From NCBI GenBank assembly GCA_021307315.1, contig JAJSPD010000007.1:868001-932000 (forward strand): a DNA stretch of 64,000 nt. The letters are read 5' to 3'. The stretch comes from Bisporella sp. PMI_857 (lineage: Eukaryota; Ascomycota; Leotiomycetes; Helotiales; Helotiaceae). Positions 22,466 to 34,497 of the stretch are shown one piece after another (the stretch's first letter is position 1; every line of letters starts with the position of its first letter). Under the pieces are notes generated by a model. That model did no database searches. It was given only the letters and a program-made list of their open reading frames with translations, and was not told the origin of the DNA. A program made the position numbers and the translations under genes.

Positions 22466-23222
22466 TCATATAGGAGGGGACGAGGCACACGTAGAAACAG
22501 TGACCGTGGTCGCGAACGATGTTGGCTTCCACACATCTACTGGGGTTATGGTAGGCGCTGGACCAATTGGTGGTGTGCTCATTTCTGTGGGTTCATTCAT
22601 TACACTTGAGGACGACAGGATGGTGCTAAACAAGGTCCCCACAACAGTGGTAGACACGCCGATTGATGTCGAGAGCGTAGTTTTGGTTGCAACAGGGAGA
22701 ATACAAGTTAATTGCCCATTGCGAGAATGCTGGTCAATTTTCGGGTCAGGCTGACTGTTACTGATAACTGCACTATTACAAGTAGGATCTCGCCCAGCAC
22801 ATCTCCTTTTGTGTTTCTATTTTAGCTCTTTTTCTCCGTCTGTTTCACGCGAATGAAATTTTCAATATATATGGGGTACTAACCACAAAATGGAAGCTTC
22901 TCCATTTGGGACACCATTTGGGAGTGTGAACTGCGCACTTTGATAGGACATGCAAGACTGCGTAGCAAATGAATAGTGGATAGGGAGAAAATCCGGATCC
23001 TTGAAGGTGATTGTGGCTTCGCAGGATCTCCCTTGTGGGTCAAGTCTGGCCGGTCAGTCAGTTTAATATTAAAGAAAAGTGAGCCATGAGATCTGACTGG
23101 GCAGAAATGACTGAACCAGGAACCACTTCCAACACTGGGCCCGTGAGACAAATGGTCGGCGCTTCGGCCGTCGCAAGCACAGTATGGAGGATGGAGATCA
23201 GAAATAGAGAAGCTCCTAACAT
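22466..23222 (-). CDS. Secreted Ser/Thr-rich protein, three exons
   Basis: Exons are 23222-23098, 23045-22884 and 22805-22466. Introns are 52 bp (GTCAGA-CCAG, CTGAC branch) and 78 bp (GTTAGT-AAAAG), both in phase, giving 208 residues. The N-terminus is a clear signal peptide (MLGASLFLISILHTVLATAEA). A cysteine-bearing domain follows (GRSCEATITFKDPDF, SCMSYQSAQFTLPNG, ILWRCAG, PTCNSAV). The last 100 residues are rich in Ser, Thr and Pro, as in O-glycosylated wall or secreted proteins. No GPI-type hydrophobic tail is seen, so it is probably free in the apoplast or wall. The open frame on the plus strand (22386-22754) is a shadow. Function is unknown. The GTCAGA donor is unusual, so exon 1-2 joining is the weakest point. 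Confidence 0.65.
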
Positions 23223-23506
23223 CTTGTGAAGCAAATGAGACGCACTGGGGTTGGGGATGAGTTTAAAAGGTACATAAGAGGGCGGGAGGCAAAGAGAGAA
23301 TAGAGATCAGGAGGTAATTATATATACTTGCAGGTTTAGCAATTGAAGTGCAAAGTTTTCAATCTACATTTCTTAACGTTATGTTTCTGGATATCAAATT
23401 CTGTATATGGTATCTCAGCAACTTGTCACCGCGCGCTTATTGAAGGCTATGTATTAGTAGCCGGCGCTTAAGGTGCAAGGATCTGAATTCTGATATAAAG
23501 GAAGTC

Positions 23507-24576
23507 ATGGGACAAAATCGAGCACATTCTCATCACCAGTCGGCTTGTCAAATCTCACCCGCTTATCCTCAAATCTATCAAATCATGGCATGGAACTTCA
23601 ATCAAAGCTCTACTGGCAACAGCAACTCCTCGACAGGATATTTTCAGCATCCAGCCCCAATTACCGACGTGGGCTTTTTGATAAAACTACAAAATCATAT
23701 TAGGCAGTTGCAACACACGCCACAACATTCACAGCCAATATTTTCTCCTCAGCCAGATGCAGCAACAGTCACATTGCCCCTGCTCGAGGATCACTCTTCA
23801 CCTATGGACTGCAATTGGGAGATACAGCGGCCAAGTAATGCATGGGCTCCACAGCCTAGCGGAGGGGATCCCTCGACCCCGCCATATTTCACGCCACTTC
23901 CATCAGTAGAAGGTCAGCAGCAGCCCCGTGCACAGAGCCTAGCCATGTCCGATCGGGAAGTGGACACGGATGAATGTAATGGCCGCGCCCCAAATATTGA
24001 TTCACAATGTTGCAGCCATGTGTCAGAGCTTAAAATGTGAGTGTCCATGTATAGTGCTTCAGTTCGTTCTAATGCCGGTTCCATAGTCCAATCACAAATA
24101 TTTTACCGGGTCTTAAGCTTGTGATGGCGAAGATACTCTCTGCCATCAGCGAGCTTGGCCACAAAGTTGTGTTTGCTATCACGAAAGACAATCAAACTAC
24201 GCTTTCTGCAATTTCTACGTCTCAGAATGACATAACCTCAACCATGAAAGAATTGATCAGTACCAAGCAGGAAAAAAGCAACAACATATTAAAGATGGTC
24301 GAAGATATGTCTCAACGGCAAATTATGATAGAGAACATGCAGAGAAACTTCCGGGAGGAGTTGAATGACAGCCTGGATGGATTTCGGCTGGAGATCTTTA
24401 ATAGATCCGACACAAAAGAAATCGCCTCACCCGCGCTCATGGATGAGATAAAGAAACTATGGGAAGAGATACATGCGCAGCGAGGGTTTAATCGATTGTT
24501 CACAGATGATGTTGAGAGTTTCATGAAGCGGGTGGATAGGGAAATATCGCGCCCAGGGAGGACCTTGTTTCCTTAA
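23507..24576 (+). CDS. Hypothetical protein, disordered N-terminus and coiled-coil C-terminus
   Basis: Exon 1 is 23507-24036 and exon 2 is 24087-24576. The 50-bp intron (GTGAGT, TTCTAATG branch, CCATAG) joins in phase to give 339 residues. Residues 1-180 are low-complexity (Gln, Pro, Ser, His). The remainder is a long helix with coiled-coil character (MIENMQRNFREELNDSL, ALMDEIKKLWEEIHAQRG). A start at 23585 (MAWNFNQSS) is an alternative. No known domain. Its architecture resembles that of the 21289-22061 gene, but I see no sequence match. Confidence 0.65.
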
Positions 24577-24915
24577 CTTAGAGAATTTTAAATGGAGAAG
24601 GCCATGCTGAGTCAACATTTTAGGAGTAAGGTAGTCTATTTAAAGTTAGGTAGCAGTTTAGTCTCGCTTAGAATTCCTGTATGCAAACGTCATCGGATCC
24701 CTGTACCGCGGTCATGCACATGGTTCGGTGACACACATCATGCAGTGTGAATGCAACGGAAGTTGATCCGAATTGAGGGTGAATAGTATGGGAAAAGCTT
24801 TCATTATTAATTTTTGGGATAATATCAAGATGTGATAGATAACAGTATCCTTCAACTTGCCAACGACCGACGACCAAGAAAGGAAAGATGTAACCATGGT
24901 TTGACATTGTATTGC

Positions 24916-25960
24916 TTAAGGTGTGGGAGGGGTAGTCGGCGATGCCGTAGCGCGCTTAGCGATCTTTGAACATGGCCGATAGGCGGTTCGCTCTGCACTT
25001 TGAACCAACGGGATCAAGCATCGCCGATCAGCATTTCTCAGAAAGCCGTTCTTTTTGAGAGTCAGTCATGTGCCGAATTCGTAGAGGGCTTACTTACGCG
25101 TAGCAAACGAACCGGAGTGGTACCGCGATCCATACACATTTGGAAAAAGTCGAAAAAGCTCGAATCAAGATTGTGATTGATATCAAACGCAAATCGACCT
25201 GCTTGCGTTTGGACGATCATCTTTTGTTCCGAATTTTCTGCCTCGCCATATACCTTGAGTATGCCTGTCAGGATATGTCTTGCCAGATGACCGACGCTTT
25301 GACAGTCGGTGGTTTCCGTCTCGAGGTCTGTTGGCTGCAAGTGAGGTCCAAAACAACCTAAACAACATCAATTATTGTCGCGACCTCAAATCAACAAAAC
25401 TTACTTAATTTTACAGTGCCGTCCTTTGCGACAAAGATTCGAGACGCCTTCAAACTGTTGTAACTGACCGATTTTTCATGAACTATTTGCAAAGCGATAA
25501 TAACCTACGTCTTTAGCCAGCAAACAATATATACCTTCAAGTCCCATACCTGTTTCAAGATGGCAGAAGCATGTTCAACCTTCATGGAAACTGGGCCATC
25601 AATGATATCGGCCAGCGAGATTCCAGAATCTACCGAATTGGATCCTACATACACGTATTTTTCGAGGTAGAATACGAAGCGAGGAGTAGTAAATAGACCA
25701 GAGCGATCACGGCGAGCCATGTGTAGGAGTTTTGCATGCGGTGTTGTCCATAATGCGTTTGGAATTCTCTGAAGGATGTAAGGACGATAAGTTTTCAAAT
25801 CAAACACCATCCACGTAGAACACCAAACCCCTAAATGTAGAGTCTGCGAGTGATCGAACGACCGCCATGATTTACTTTCCCATTCTTCATCATCGGGTCT
25901 CTCCATGATTTTGTTCAATGCCAACTTTTGTACGTGGGAGAAAGTCATCTTGGTGAACAA
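24916..25960 (-). CDS. Pseudokinase, four exons
   Basis: Exons are 25960-25550, 25504-25405, 25357-25098 and 25050-24916. Introns of 45, 47 and 47 bp all have GT-AG borders and correct phase (GTATGG, GTAAGT, GTAAGT donors), giving 301 residues. The fold pattern is kinase-like: LADIIDG hinge region, ILKQVIIALQIVHEKSVSYNSLKASRIFV at subdomain VI, DGTVKLSCFG at VII. The catalytic loop has Asn-Ser-Leu where HRDLK is expected, and DFG is CFG, so both catalytic aspartates are lost. No Gly-rich loop is visible at the N-terminus. It is probably a scaffolding or sensing pseudokinase. The intact splice sites argue that it is still expressed. Confidence 0.7.
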
Positions 25961-26154
25961 ACAATGTTTAAACTCGACTCTGGTTATTTCTTTTGACTGA
26001 TGCTTATAACGAAAAACTCAAATCTGGTTTCCGCATTCCAGGATCGAGGATTTCTTTTCAAGAACTAAAAGTCCCAACGTACGCGACAAATTCCTTGTAA
26101 TATTTATTGCACTCAACTACAGTCAACACTGATTTCGCAAATATTATCCATAAG

Positions 26155-26709
26155 ATGTCCAGCATAACAAATAAGAACAAGTCATTACCATTCCCATCCC
26201 CGACTTTAGGTAGCGAGAAGAAACCCGTGCCGTTCATTCTTTCATTTCAACCTCCTGCAATAGATGATGCTTTACAATCGCCATCCTTCAAGGGGCTTCA
26301 CTCCCCCTCCCCATATCTTGCGTACTTGGAGATTGAGAAAAACCAGCTACAGGATCAAAAAGGCCAGCTGCAAGAACGGATAAGGATCTTGGAAGAGCTT
26401 GTTCAGAAGATGTACAGGCAAAGTCTATTGGATGAGGCCACAATCAATCATTATAAAGTATATGAGAGGGAGGTGCAATCAGGGATTGAGAACATCATGA
26501 GAATTCATGCTCAAGCAAAAGCAAGAATGGATCACCATCTTCAAACCAAGGACAACGATACTGGGAATGTACATATGTTTGTTCGGGACTCGTTGGAGAA
26601 ATGTCTGAAGGAAATAAGAGATAACAGGATCGATAGAGACAACAAGGATGAAGAGGATGGTGTGGATTATGAGGACGACACAGAGGAAATCACGATCAAA
26701 TTAGGATGA
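26155..26709 (+). CDS. Hypothetical coiled-coil protein with acidic tail
   Basis: An intron-free frame of 184 residues from the ATG at 26155. The frame is open upstream, but only through a TTG. A Pro/Ser-rich start is followed by a heptad-rich helix (LEIEKNQLQDQKGQLQERIR, ILEELVQKMY) and a strongly acidic C-terminus (KDEEDGVDYEDDTEE). No recognised domain. Divergent from the pseudokinase gene, about 190 bp apart. Confidence 0.6.
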   Translation: MSSITNKNKSLPFPSPTLGSEKKPVPFILSFQPPAIDDALQSPSFKGLHSPSPYLAYLEIEKNQLQDQKGQLQERIRILEELVQKMYRQSLLDEATINHYKVYEREVQSGIENIMRIHAQAKARMDHHLQTKDNDTGNVHMFVRDSLEKCLKEIRDNRIDRDNKDEEDGVDYEDDTEEITIKLG

Positions 26710-26765
26710 GATTTGTAGCAAGCTGTTATAGGGGTACTTTGAATGAATTTTTCGCAATTTGAAAT

Positions 26766-27513
26766 TTAGCTGATCTGATCCGTACATTGGTTTGCTCCAT
26801 ACTTTCTCCAGCCCTCATGATTTAATTCAGCGCGACACTGAACTGGCCATGGTCGTCTATCAGCCCCCCCTTCCACATTCGCGCGCCGCTCATTGACCAC
26901 GGCACGCCAAACGGTCACACCGAGCAGGGTGGTGGAGCACAGCTCCTCTTTAGTGGGAAAGTGGGTCAGGTGGAGGCCAATCTTTTTGCTCGCGATCGCA
27001 CCAATCATACTCTGTACCAACCGTAGGGAAACCAATCATAAGTGAGTGGAAAGCTTTCTACATTCTGAGCGGCCAGCAATTTGAATCCGGCGGCTCCCAA
27101 TTTATGCTGTAATGCTCAAGATAACAGCTTAGCCAGTACAACGATAAATATCCAATCTTCCGCGTCTTCGGCGCTTCTGAGGAAACAATTGTCGTTTTAG
27201 TATATACCCTGAACCATTATATAAAATGAAACGGCTCAACCTCGAAGGTAAGCGTCAATGCGAAAAATATCCCACTGGTTCATTGCCGATAAGGTTAGCG
27301 AAGGCATTTATAATTCTCTTACCTTGCACGATCTAGACCACCGGACTCAAGATAGCACTCCGAAACAATCTGCAGGCGCGAAGGTGCTTTTTCAACAGGT
27401 CGCGAAGAGGCATGACTGCCGATAGGGTTGCATTGAATTGCGCCACAGATAACCTTATTCATGTGGCTAAGTGGGGAAGCGAGGTGCAGGCTAGTTCCGA
27501 GATCCGGGTTCAA
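26766..27513 (-). other. Possible degraded minus-strand gene
   Basis: Three coding-like minus-strand segments lie in line. One at 27513-27322 ends at a GTAAGA donor. A short stretch reads SAEDAEDWIFIVVLAKLLS near 27180-27120. A third open frame is at 27005-26766 (LHLTHFPTKEELCSTTLLG). I could not join them in a single phase, so I leave it as a probable remnant rather than a gene. Confidence 0.2.
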
Positions 27514-27828
27514 GGGTCAAAGATTCAAGCATCGGGGTCCGAGTTTCCGAGCTTACTCTTTCAAATTTGATTTTTTCAATCTTCGGCTTCGATATCGTAA
27601 AGTATGCCCTTATTGGGAGAGATGAAAAAAGTCTTGCAAGATTCATTTCAAATGAAGGCGATGTTAATTTTTGGGTCTGAAATACGCGAATTGAAGTTAA
27701 GTAGTATAGAAATAAATAATCACAGTGGTCAATATCCGCCGTGACTGATGAAAAGTTATAAAAAGTACCCTTTAGCATCTCTTTTTCTTGAGTTTCTACG
27801 AGGGCGGTCTTACAGTGCTACTATAGCT

Positions 27829-28926
27829 ATGGACATCACTAACATTAAAGATGCTTGGGCTAAAAATGATATCAATATTTGTGTTGAAAAAGTAAAAGGG
27901 GAGATATGTTCTGCAGCGTTCGACGGGTAACTATACGCACTATTTGGTTTTATGCTTGCTGAATTGTTAAAAAGAACATACATATCTCTTGTTTCAAGTG
28001 CCGGGCATGGAAAAGATTCCATTCAATACTGTACGATCTTAGATCGAGACCTCAAGATCTGTGCTTCTTTCGAACTCTTTCCAATTGGGTCACTTGAAGT
28101 AATCTACCATGTTTGTACAGAACAAAGGGGACTTGTTTGCGGAGGCTCTGATGGCAACATTGTTATCGTTAAGCTCCAAAACTGGAAACCACAACAACAG
28201 CTAACAGCGATTGGTGGCCTTGGTGGTGAAATTACTACTATGAGCACAAGGCACGACCTTATTGGTGCCACATCTTTAACTGGAGAAGTTGCGTTGTGGA
28301 ACTATGCAGGCTCAAAGGTAGCTACTATTAAACTCGAAAGTGAAACTCCTATTCATAGTCTAAGCATTGGGGAGACGAGACTGCTTGTCGTGACTGACAA
28401 CGATGCTTACGAGTACGAGATACCAACGGCCGCTGCCCCAACCACCACTCCTAGTATTCTCAAGCTAAAGAAGGGAGGTCATCGCAAGCTTGGAAAACCA
28501 ACAACTTGGGCTACTTATGATCCAGAGGAGAAGAATATTCTAATTGAGGAACGATTATCTACCGCGGAGCAACCTCTTGAACGTTTCAGACCGGTTTTAC
28601 CTTTATCATCACTAGATTACGATATCCATATCATATCTTATAAAGTGAAGACAAAAGAAGTCCAAGGCAGCCTGCACCGACATATTTATGAGGCTTACAT
28701 TGTTATTGAAGAGCTTAATTCAGGGAAAACGACAATAATTCGCGACTTCCAGGTTTCCTCTGAAGATATACAGTCGTTGTGGTGCGATAAAGAGAGATTA
28801 TATTGGGTACACCAGGGTTCTAAGAAAATTATGATGGTGGACTTCACAGATAAGCTCAATTTGGGAGGGAATACTAGCGTCAAATTGGGGGAATGCTTCT
28901 CACTAAGTTTTCCAGCATATAGATAA
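27829..28926 (+). CDS. Beta-propeller-like protein (WD40-like repeats)
   Basis: Exon 1 is 27829-27926 and exon 2 is 27975-28926. A 48-bp intron (GTAACT-AAAAG) is in phase, giving 349 residues. The middle contains repeat-like strands of the WD40/Kelch type: GLVCGGSDGNIVIVKL, DLIGATSLTGEVALWNYAGS, TRLLVVTDNDAYEY, and near the end ERLYWVHQGSKKIMMVDF. These suggest a lectin-like or scaffold propeller of 5-7 blades. No signal peptide or TM segment. The exact family is not recognised, and its ligand is unknown. An in-frame ATG at 27748 is possible. Confidence 0.6.
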
Positions 28927-29983
28927 ATCTTTCTAGCTAGAGACATAGGTTAATTGGTTTATACACATCGAGAATACAAGAAAGGTTTAGTGGCTCCACA
29001 ATCCAACATTCAATATAGTAAGATTATGAATTCAATTGTGACTGTACGTGATGGTGACTTAAAAGGTTAGTATGCCGATGTGGGTGTTGGATTCTTCCTC
29101 TCGCCCAGTTATTCATTGGCTGTCTAATTGTGGACCTTCCAATCCAACCATCCATTTCAAGAATAAGCGCCACATCAAAACAACGAGCATTCTACTTTTA
29201 GGATTCAGTATCGCAGTTCTGAGATTTTGGCTTCCAAATCTCAATATCAATATCTCATTCCTAACATCTCAGCTCTAATGTTTCGAGTCTCCTTCATTCA
29301 TTATAACCAAAATCTATATTTATTCATTTTTCTCTATTGCATTCATCTCCGTGCCCTTTCTAGTTTTGGTAATGGAAATTTCGATGTTGAAATATAAAAA
29401 CATAATTCTTAATTCTAGACTTCCATTTTCCTCATCTGGGCCGGTCTGAATATCCCGCGAATGCCTCCACCAGTGATACATATCAGTATATTCCTCCGAA
29501 AAGTAAATTTAACTATATCAGCAATACTTCATAACCTACCGTACTCTGGTCTCTGTATACTTGGAATCATGGGATACCTCAAGTCATCAATTATAGGGGT
29601 AATTGGTGCGGTGATATATACCAAATTCTTGTAAGAGGCTGGTGTTAGAGCATGGTTATCCTTCGGATTACTGATGCCTTTCAAGTTCTAGAAGATCACA
29701 CTCCGACTATCGACCAATATCACCAGTAGATTCACTTAAAAGCAACAAGCTCCACAAGCGTCGCTACAGTAGACGCCACGATATTGATTGGAAGGCAGGA
29801 CGGTGATTTAGAGGCGAGGAATGTATCATGAGATAAATAGATGATTTTCAAGGTGGAGGCAATTAAACGGGTCAGAAATAAATACACGCTTTAATTGAAA
29901 GTTGTTAGATACACTGCATATTGCGTTGAAAGACATGAGCCGAATAAGCAAAATATGCGTGCAGCATCAACCGCAGGCGTGTC
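28927..29983. other. Gene-free AT-rich interval
   Basis: About 1 kb between convergent genes. One short open frame (29072-29278) has no coding signature. No repeat or RNA gene recognised. Confidence 0.5.
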
Positions 29984-30877
29984 CTAATTGAAGCCAAAAT
30001 ATTCTGGCGGATATGGCTTCCAACCTGTTTCGGTGATGAAAATAGCAAATTCTTCCATGCTCGGATTAAGTAATTTCGCTTCTGCGTACTGCCCAAGAAT
30101 GGCTTGTTTTGCTTGGTGAAAGCCATCGACGGATCTTATAATTCTCATGACTTTGGGTGAGTATCTCGCATCATGGAGCCAAACAAGCAGTGAAGATGGT
30201 CCTTGAGGAAGCCCTCGGCCTGTTCGACGTGCAAACCACGCAAAAAATTGCCCAACGTTGATGTTAGATCCAAAACACAATGCGCTATAGGGCACACTGA
30301 AGCAGTGGGCCTCTTGTAGCCTGACTGTAATTATAGATGCAAAAGGTGTAGGTGGTATCCCAAGTACGAAGTGATGGAAACTTGGCAGTCGCATTCTTGG
30401 TATTTGCGCGATTGGCACTTGTAAGCTTCGTGATTGCGAGCTCAGGTTCTTAGTACCACATAACGCTACGTTCTGAATCGTATCTCCGTATATCAAGATG
30501 GCTTTACTATCTCGAGTCGCCATTTTAGTATGTATAGAATGGCATATATTGGTGATGGCCGCAATCTCTTGATTGTTGGATTGAAGTACCATTTCCACAT
30601 CTCGAACTTTTCGGCTCGAAGTTTGCGATATTCTCTGAAGATTTGGAACGACACTTGCTGGTGTCAGCGTGCTGTGAATGGTAGGTGATCGGTCCAAGGG
30701 TGATCCGTGACTGATAATTGGAGTTATCAACGGTTGAGGGCGTCTCGTACTTTGTGTATCAACGGCATGAGGAGCAAAGCTCTCCTTATGGCTACGAGGA
30801 GCCGCTGAAATGCCTGTATCTACCACAATAAAGTCTCCAATATCCTCAGAATTCCTGTGGCTTGGTTGTCGCTGCAT
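29984..30877 (-). CDS. Hypothetical protein
   Basis: An intron-free frame of 297 residues from an ATG at 30877. The first 110 residues are Ser/Pro/His-rich and disordered. The rest looks globular (FHHFVLGIPPTPFASIITV, VGQFFAWFARRTGRGLPQG, AEAKLLNPSMEEFAIFITET) with many aromatic residues. No family recognised and no TM or signal segment. The opposite strand is not open over this length, which supports reality. Confidence 0.65.
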   Translation of the reverse strand: MQRQPSHRNSEDIGDFIVVDTGISAAPRSHKESFAPHAVDTQSTRRPQPLITPIISHGSPLDRSPTIHSTLTPASVVPNLQRISQTSSRKVRDVEMVLQSNNQEIAAITNICHSIHTKMATRDSKAILIYGDTIQNVALCGTKNLSSQSRSLQVPIAQIPRMRLPSFHHFVLGIPPTPFASIITVRLQEAHCFSVPYSALCFGSNINVGQFFAWFARRTGRGLPQGPSSLLVWLHDARYSPKVMRIIRSVDGFHQAKQAILGQYAEAKLLNPSMEEFAIFITETGWKPYPPEYFGFN

Positions 30878-31644
30878 TCTTCGATTTGTCTCCTAAGGAT
30901 CATAAGTACCCATTCTCTAAAAAGTGAGTTGACTTGTACCATCTTAGAGTGTTTTCTTCCAGCGCTAGTTTGGCCGAGCCATCTCAATTGTTAACTTTCT
31001 TCCTGATTTCCTCCGTGCGATTCCCACTCCAAATGCTTGATAAGCACGACTCATGCCAACTTATTACTGCGATGTGATTAGAAACTCATACGAGGTGTCT
31101 CCATAGCAATGCGCTAGCTCATGTAAGATAGTGGGGTTACCGAGTAATCGGTAACCAAACAAATTTCTGGAATAAGCGAAGTAAACTTAATTTTTGTGAG
31201 GTACCTCCCTGCATCGAGAGACATTTACCCGATATATAGATCCACCGAACATGTGACGAGAATTTGATGCGCGCGAGCTGACTCTTGCATGAGCAGGTAC
31301 AGGTTCCCGATTGCGCTAATGCATTAGATATTCCGTATCACCAACAGGACCGGATATCTTTGCCAATGGGAACGGCAAATCATAAAAGCTGGGAAACAAT
31401 ACGAAGTCAATAAATGCCCTAGCATCATCACGGATTGAGAAAATAGAAATAAGCATGGATGCTATTTTGAAGCAGCGGTAAGCGTTTATATGCATTGAAA
31501 GAGTAGCCCGGCAGAAATCACCACTGTCTCTTGAACACTTGGGAATTAATGGTCAAATTCTGTACTAGTCTATAGCATTAATACTTGTCTATAACAATAA
31601 CAATTAAATTCGAGGCGAAAACGAAAATTGTAAGTCGTAATGCT
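30878..31644. other. Intergenic interval
   Basis: About 770 bp between two minus-strand genes. Nothing recognised. It should contain the promoter of the gene at 29984-30877. Confidence 0.45.
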
Positions 31645-34290
31645 TTAGAGCGTCTCATTATCTGACTCTGCTGATGCCGAGCGATAGTTCGAATTATTCT
31701 GGTGCATTAAAGTACGATATTGTGGAGGTGGAGCTAAAAGTTGTAGATTATTCTGGCCCGAGAACTGTGGAACAGAATAGACTTGTGGGTTCATTTGTCC
31801 ATTTGGTGGCTGTTGTATAGTATGTGCTTGTGGACCTTGCACACTATATGATTGCTGCGGAGCTTGAATATTATGTAGTTGTGGCAAAGTTTGCCCTTGT
31901 GGAGCTAGGCGTTGTGAACGGCGCCTGCTTGTCTGTGCTTGCACTTGTGGACCTTGAACAGGATATGATTGCTGGGGCATGACCTGCGCTTGTGAACGAC
32001 GCCTGCCTGATTGTACTTGCACTTGTGGACCTTGAACACCATATGGTTGTTGGGGCATGACCTGCGCCTGTGAAATTTGCGCCTGTGGAGCTCCATATGG
32101 CGGCATATAAAATGGTTGGTGCAGCGGCACTGGTTGCGGATTTTGTGGTGGAAATTGTATCTGTGGATTAGGATTGTATGGTGGAGGCACTTGATATTGT
32201 GCTAGGTTTGGAGCACCTCCTTGGGCGTTTTGCAAAAAAGGCAATGGGACGGCATTTGGAAGTGGATTATGTGAGTACTGGGGTGGTGGAAGCACATGGC
32301 CCTGATTGTCATAAGGGGGTAGCGTGGCCACATTTTGCAGGTTGTCAAAGTACAATTGTTGATATTGATGCAGTAAATTTGAATACGTTTGGTTGTTTGG
32401 GTCCGCGGGTCCCTGCGTTGAGATATAATTGCTGGGCCAATTAACCATGGTACGCGATCGTAGTGTATTTCCCTCAGTAATAGGCAGAATTGTTGGAGCT
32501 ACAGGGACAAATTGACCTGACATATCACAATATATGCGCATCTGGCTCTCTACAGCATTCTTCCCATGAACCTTACATATCGCGCCCTTAGAGTAGATTC
32601 CGGCCGTTTCATTCGGCCATCTCAAGATGATTTTTTCATTTTGGCCACGAAGGGGAGGAAGATACCCTATAGGATTAGCATTTGGGTCACGCACCGTCCT
32701 ATATCCCGTGCTTCGACTTAGCGTAGTGATTACTCCTAGAATAGTGCATCCATAGGGTCCAGTGAAAGGTTTCCCTCTCGTCGATTCAGCGTCAATTATC
32801 GGCGTTATATCGTTCGCCTCAATCCAGTTATCTGAAATGGGCCGATGATGACTTGCAGGCGATGCTTCAAAAATTGTGACGTCTGGATAATTTGGGTTTT
32901 TCCCCCGAGACTTCAATATTACTTGATGTCCATTGCCGGCTTTTACTACACCAACTATTCTTTTCTGTATCCATTCTCCCGTGGTACGATCTTTTTCAAT
33001 GACGCACCAGGGATCTAGATCAACAGGAGGCAAGCCTTCAGCTTGGCTCCATCCGGCAGGCGGCGGAAGTTCTAATGGCCCCAATTCTTCTATTTCGTTA
33101 TCAAGTTCCCCTTGAGGCGGGGGTGGTAGTCGCAGCTGCCGAACTCGTCGAGAATTGGGAAGTTGCGCCGCTTGGCTCGATGCCGAAGGCTGAAGACGCG
33201 TAACTGGCACCGCTCCGGACATTTGTGGGCCGTCAGCGACGTTTCCAGCCCTATCATATACGAAGGACATTGCAGAAGATCTCGCAGATGCCAAACCACT
33301 ATTTATTAATGTCCCTTCCTCATCTGAACCTTCCTCATTGATAACTGGGAGAACTTGGAGCTCATGTTCATGGTTACCGGGATTGACAGGTGCATTTGGG
33401 GATAGTTGTCCGTGTTCCTCTTCACTCAAACTGCCTGATCTAGAATACGGTGGATTAGGCGATGCAGTAGTTACTACAAGTCTTACATCTGGATACCCTG
33501 AAAGATAAACCCAATTATTATCATTTCAACAAATCACAACGTTTCACTCCTTACCGTTATTACCGCCCTCTTCATTTTGTGGATTTGTGGCTCCCGAACT
33601 ATGCGGATGTTGTGGCTGCTGCCCGCGTGGAGCTTCTGGTTCCGAAGTTCGTGGAGGATTTTGTGCCGATGGACCTTGTTGGCTTTGTCTTCGACTTTGG
33701 TTTTGCTGTGGCTGCTTTTTTTTTTTTTTTTTTGGTCTATTTTGCGGCTGCACGTTTTGCTGCGCTTGTTGAGCTTGCTCTTGCTGAGATTGTTGAGCTT
33801 GCTGAGATTGTTGCTCTTGCTCTTGCTGATGCTGCTGCACGTTTTGCTGCGCTCGTTGGGCTTGTCGTTGCTGATTTGGATTATGACTTTGGCTTACTCG
33901 TCTATTTTCCGAATGCTGCTCTTGCTCTTGATGCCGCTGCACGTTTTGCTGCGCTCGTTGGGCTTGTCGTTGCTGATTTGGATTATGACTTTGGCTTACT
34001 CGTCTATTTTCTGAATGTTGCTCTTGCTCTTGATGCCGCTGCACGTTTTGCTGCGCTGGTTGGGGTTGCCGTTGCTCATGGCTTTGGGATCTAGTGACAC
34101 GTCTATTTTCCGAATGTTGATCTTGCAAATTCTGCTGTGCTTGTTGGGCTTGTCGTTGCTGATTTTGATTATAGCTTTCCGATCTAGTGACACTGGTTTG
34201 CTGTCGGACATTTTCCTGCGCCTGTTCAACTTGCGCTTGCTGAATCTGCTGGCTTTGTGATCTTGTGACCCGTCTATTCTCGTCCGCCAT
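31645..34290 (-). CDS. Gln-rich repetitive protein, two exons
   Basis: Exon 1 is 34290-33555 and exon 2 is 33497-31645. A 57-bp intron (GTAAGG-TTTCAG) is in phase, for 862 residues. Residues 1-245 are almost pure Gln/Arg/Ser/Asn with repeated RRVTRSQS-like units, a 34-residue tandem repeat and a Lys6 tract. A globular part of about 200 residues follows (DPWCVIEKDRTTGEWIQK, PYGCTILGVITTLSR, GIYSKGAICKVHG) that I do not recognise. The C-terminal 250 residues are Pro/Gln/Tyr-rich with QVMPQQ.Y.VQGPQVQ repeats and SRRRSQ blocks. The composition resembles prion-like, phase-separating or transcriptional coactivator proteins. This is inference from composition only. Open frames on the plus strand here are repeat shadows. 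Confidence 0.75.
33716..33733 (-). repeat. 18-bp homopolymer inside a coding region
   Basis: Eighteen consecutive T (AAA codons on the coding strand) encode six Lys residues. It is a likely slippage site for phase variation or assembly error. Confidence 0.9.
33841..34060 (-). repeat. 102-bp coding tandem repeat
   Basis: Two nearly identical 102-bp units (33841-33942 and 33943-34044), plus a degenerate third, encode a 34-residue repeat of the Gln-rich protein. The sequence gttttgctgcgctcgttggg recurs at exact 102-bp spacing. The length is a multiple of 3, so copy number can change without frameshift. Confidence 0.85.
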
Positions 34291-34497
34291 AGTGCTCTAC
34301 AAAATGAAGCTTCAGAAGGGAGCTCGAGCTGAGATATTTATAAATACTGCGACCTCTTAAAATCAGATTCGGCATTTGTGAACCAGGAATCCGTTTTCAT
34401 GCTTTCGAATCAAAGATATGAATAGGCTTGGGTCCCGGTATATTTACCACAATATCCAAACATCTCTTCTTGGGCAATCTCCTAAACGATTATCAGT

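Noticed and set aside
22386..22754. Plus-strand open frame of 122 residues
   Set aside because: The minus strand gives a signal peptide, Cys-bearing domain and Ser/Thr tail across three in-phase exons. The plus frame has no such support.
24668..24907. Minus-strand open frame of 79 residues just after the pseudokinase
   Set aside because: It follows the TAA of the last exon within 10 bp and is better explained as 3' UTR. No domain seen.
33577..34094. Plus-strand open frames of 145 and 171 residues opposite the Gln-rich exon
   Set aside because: They are repeat shadows (poly-Leu and Ala/Phe-rich) of CAG-rich coding sequence on the other strand, with no independent signal.
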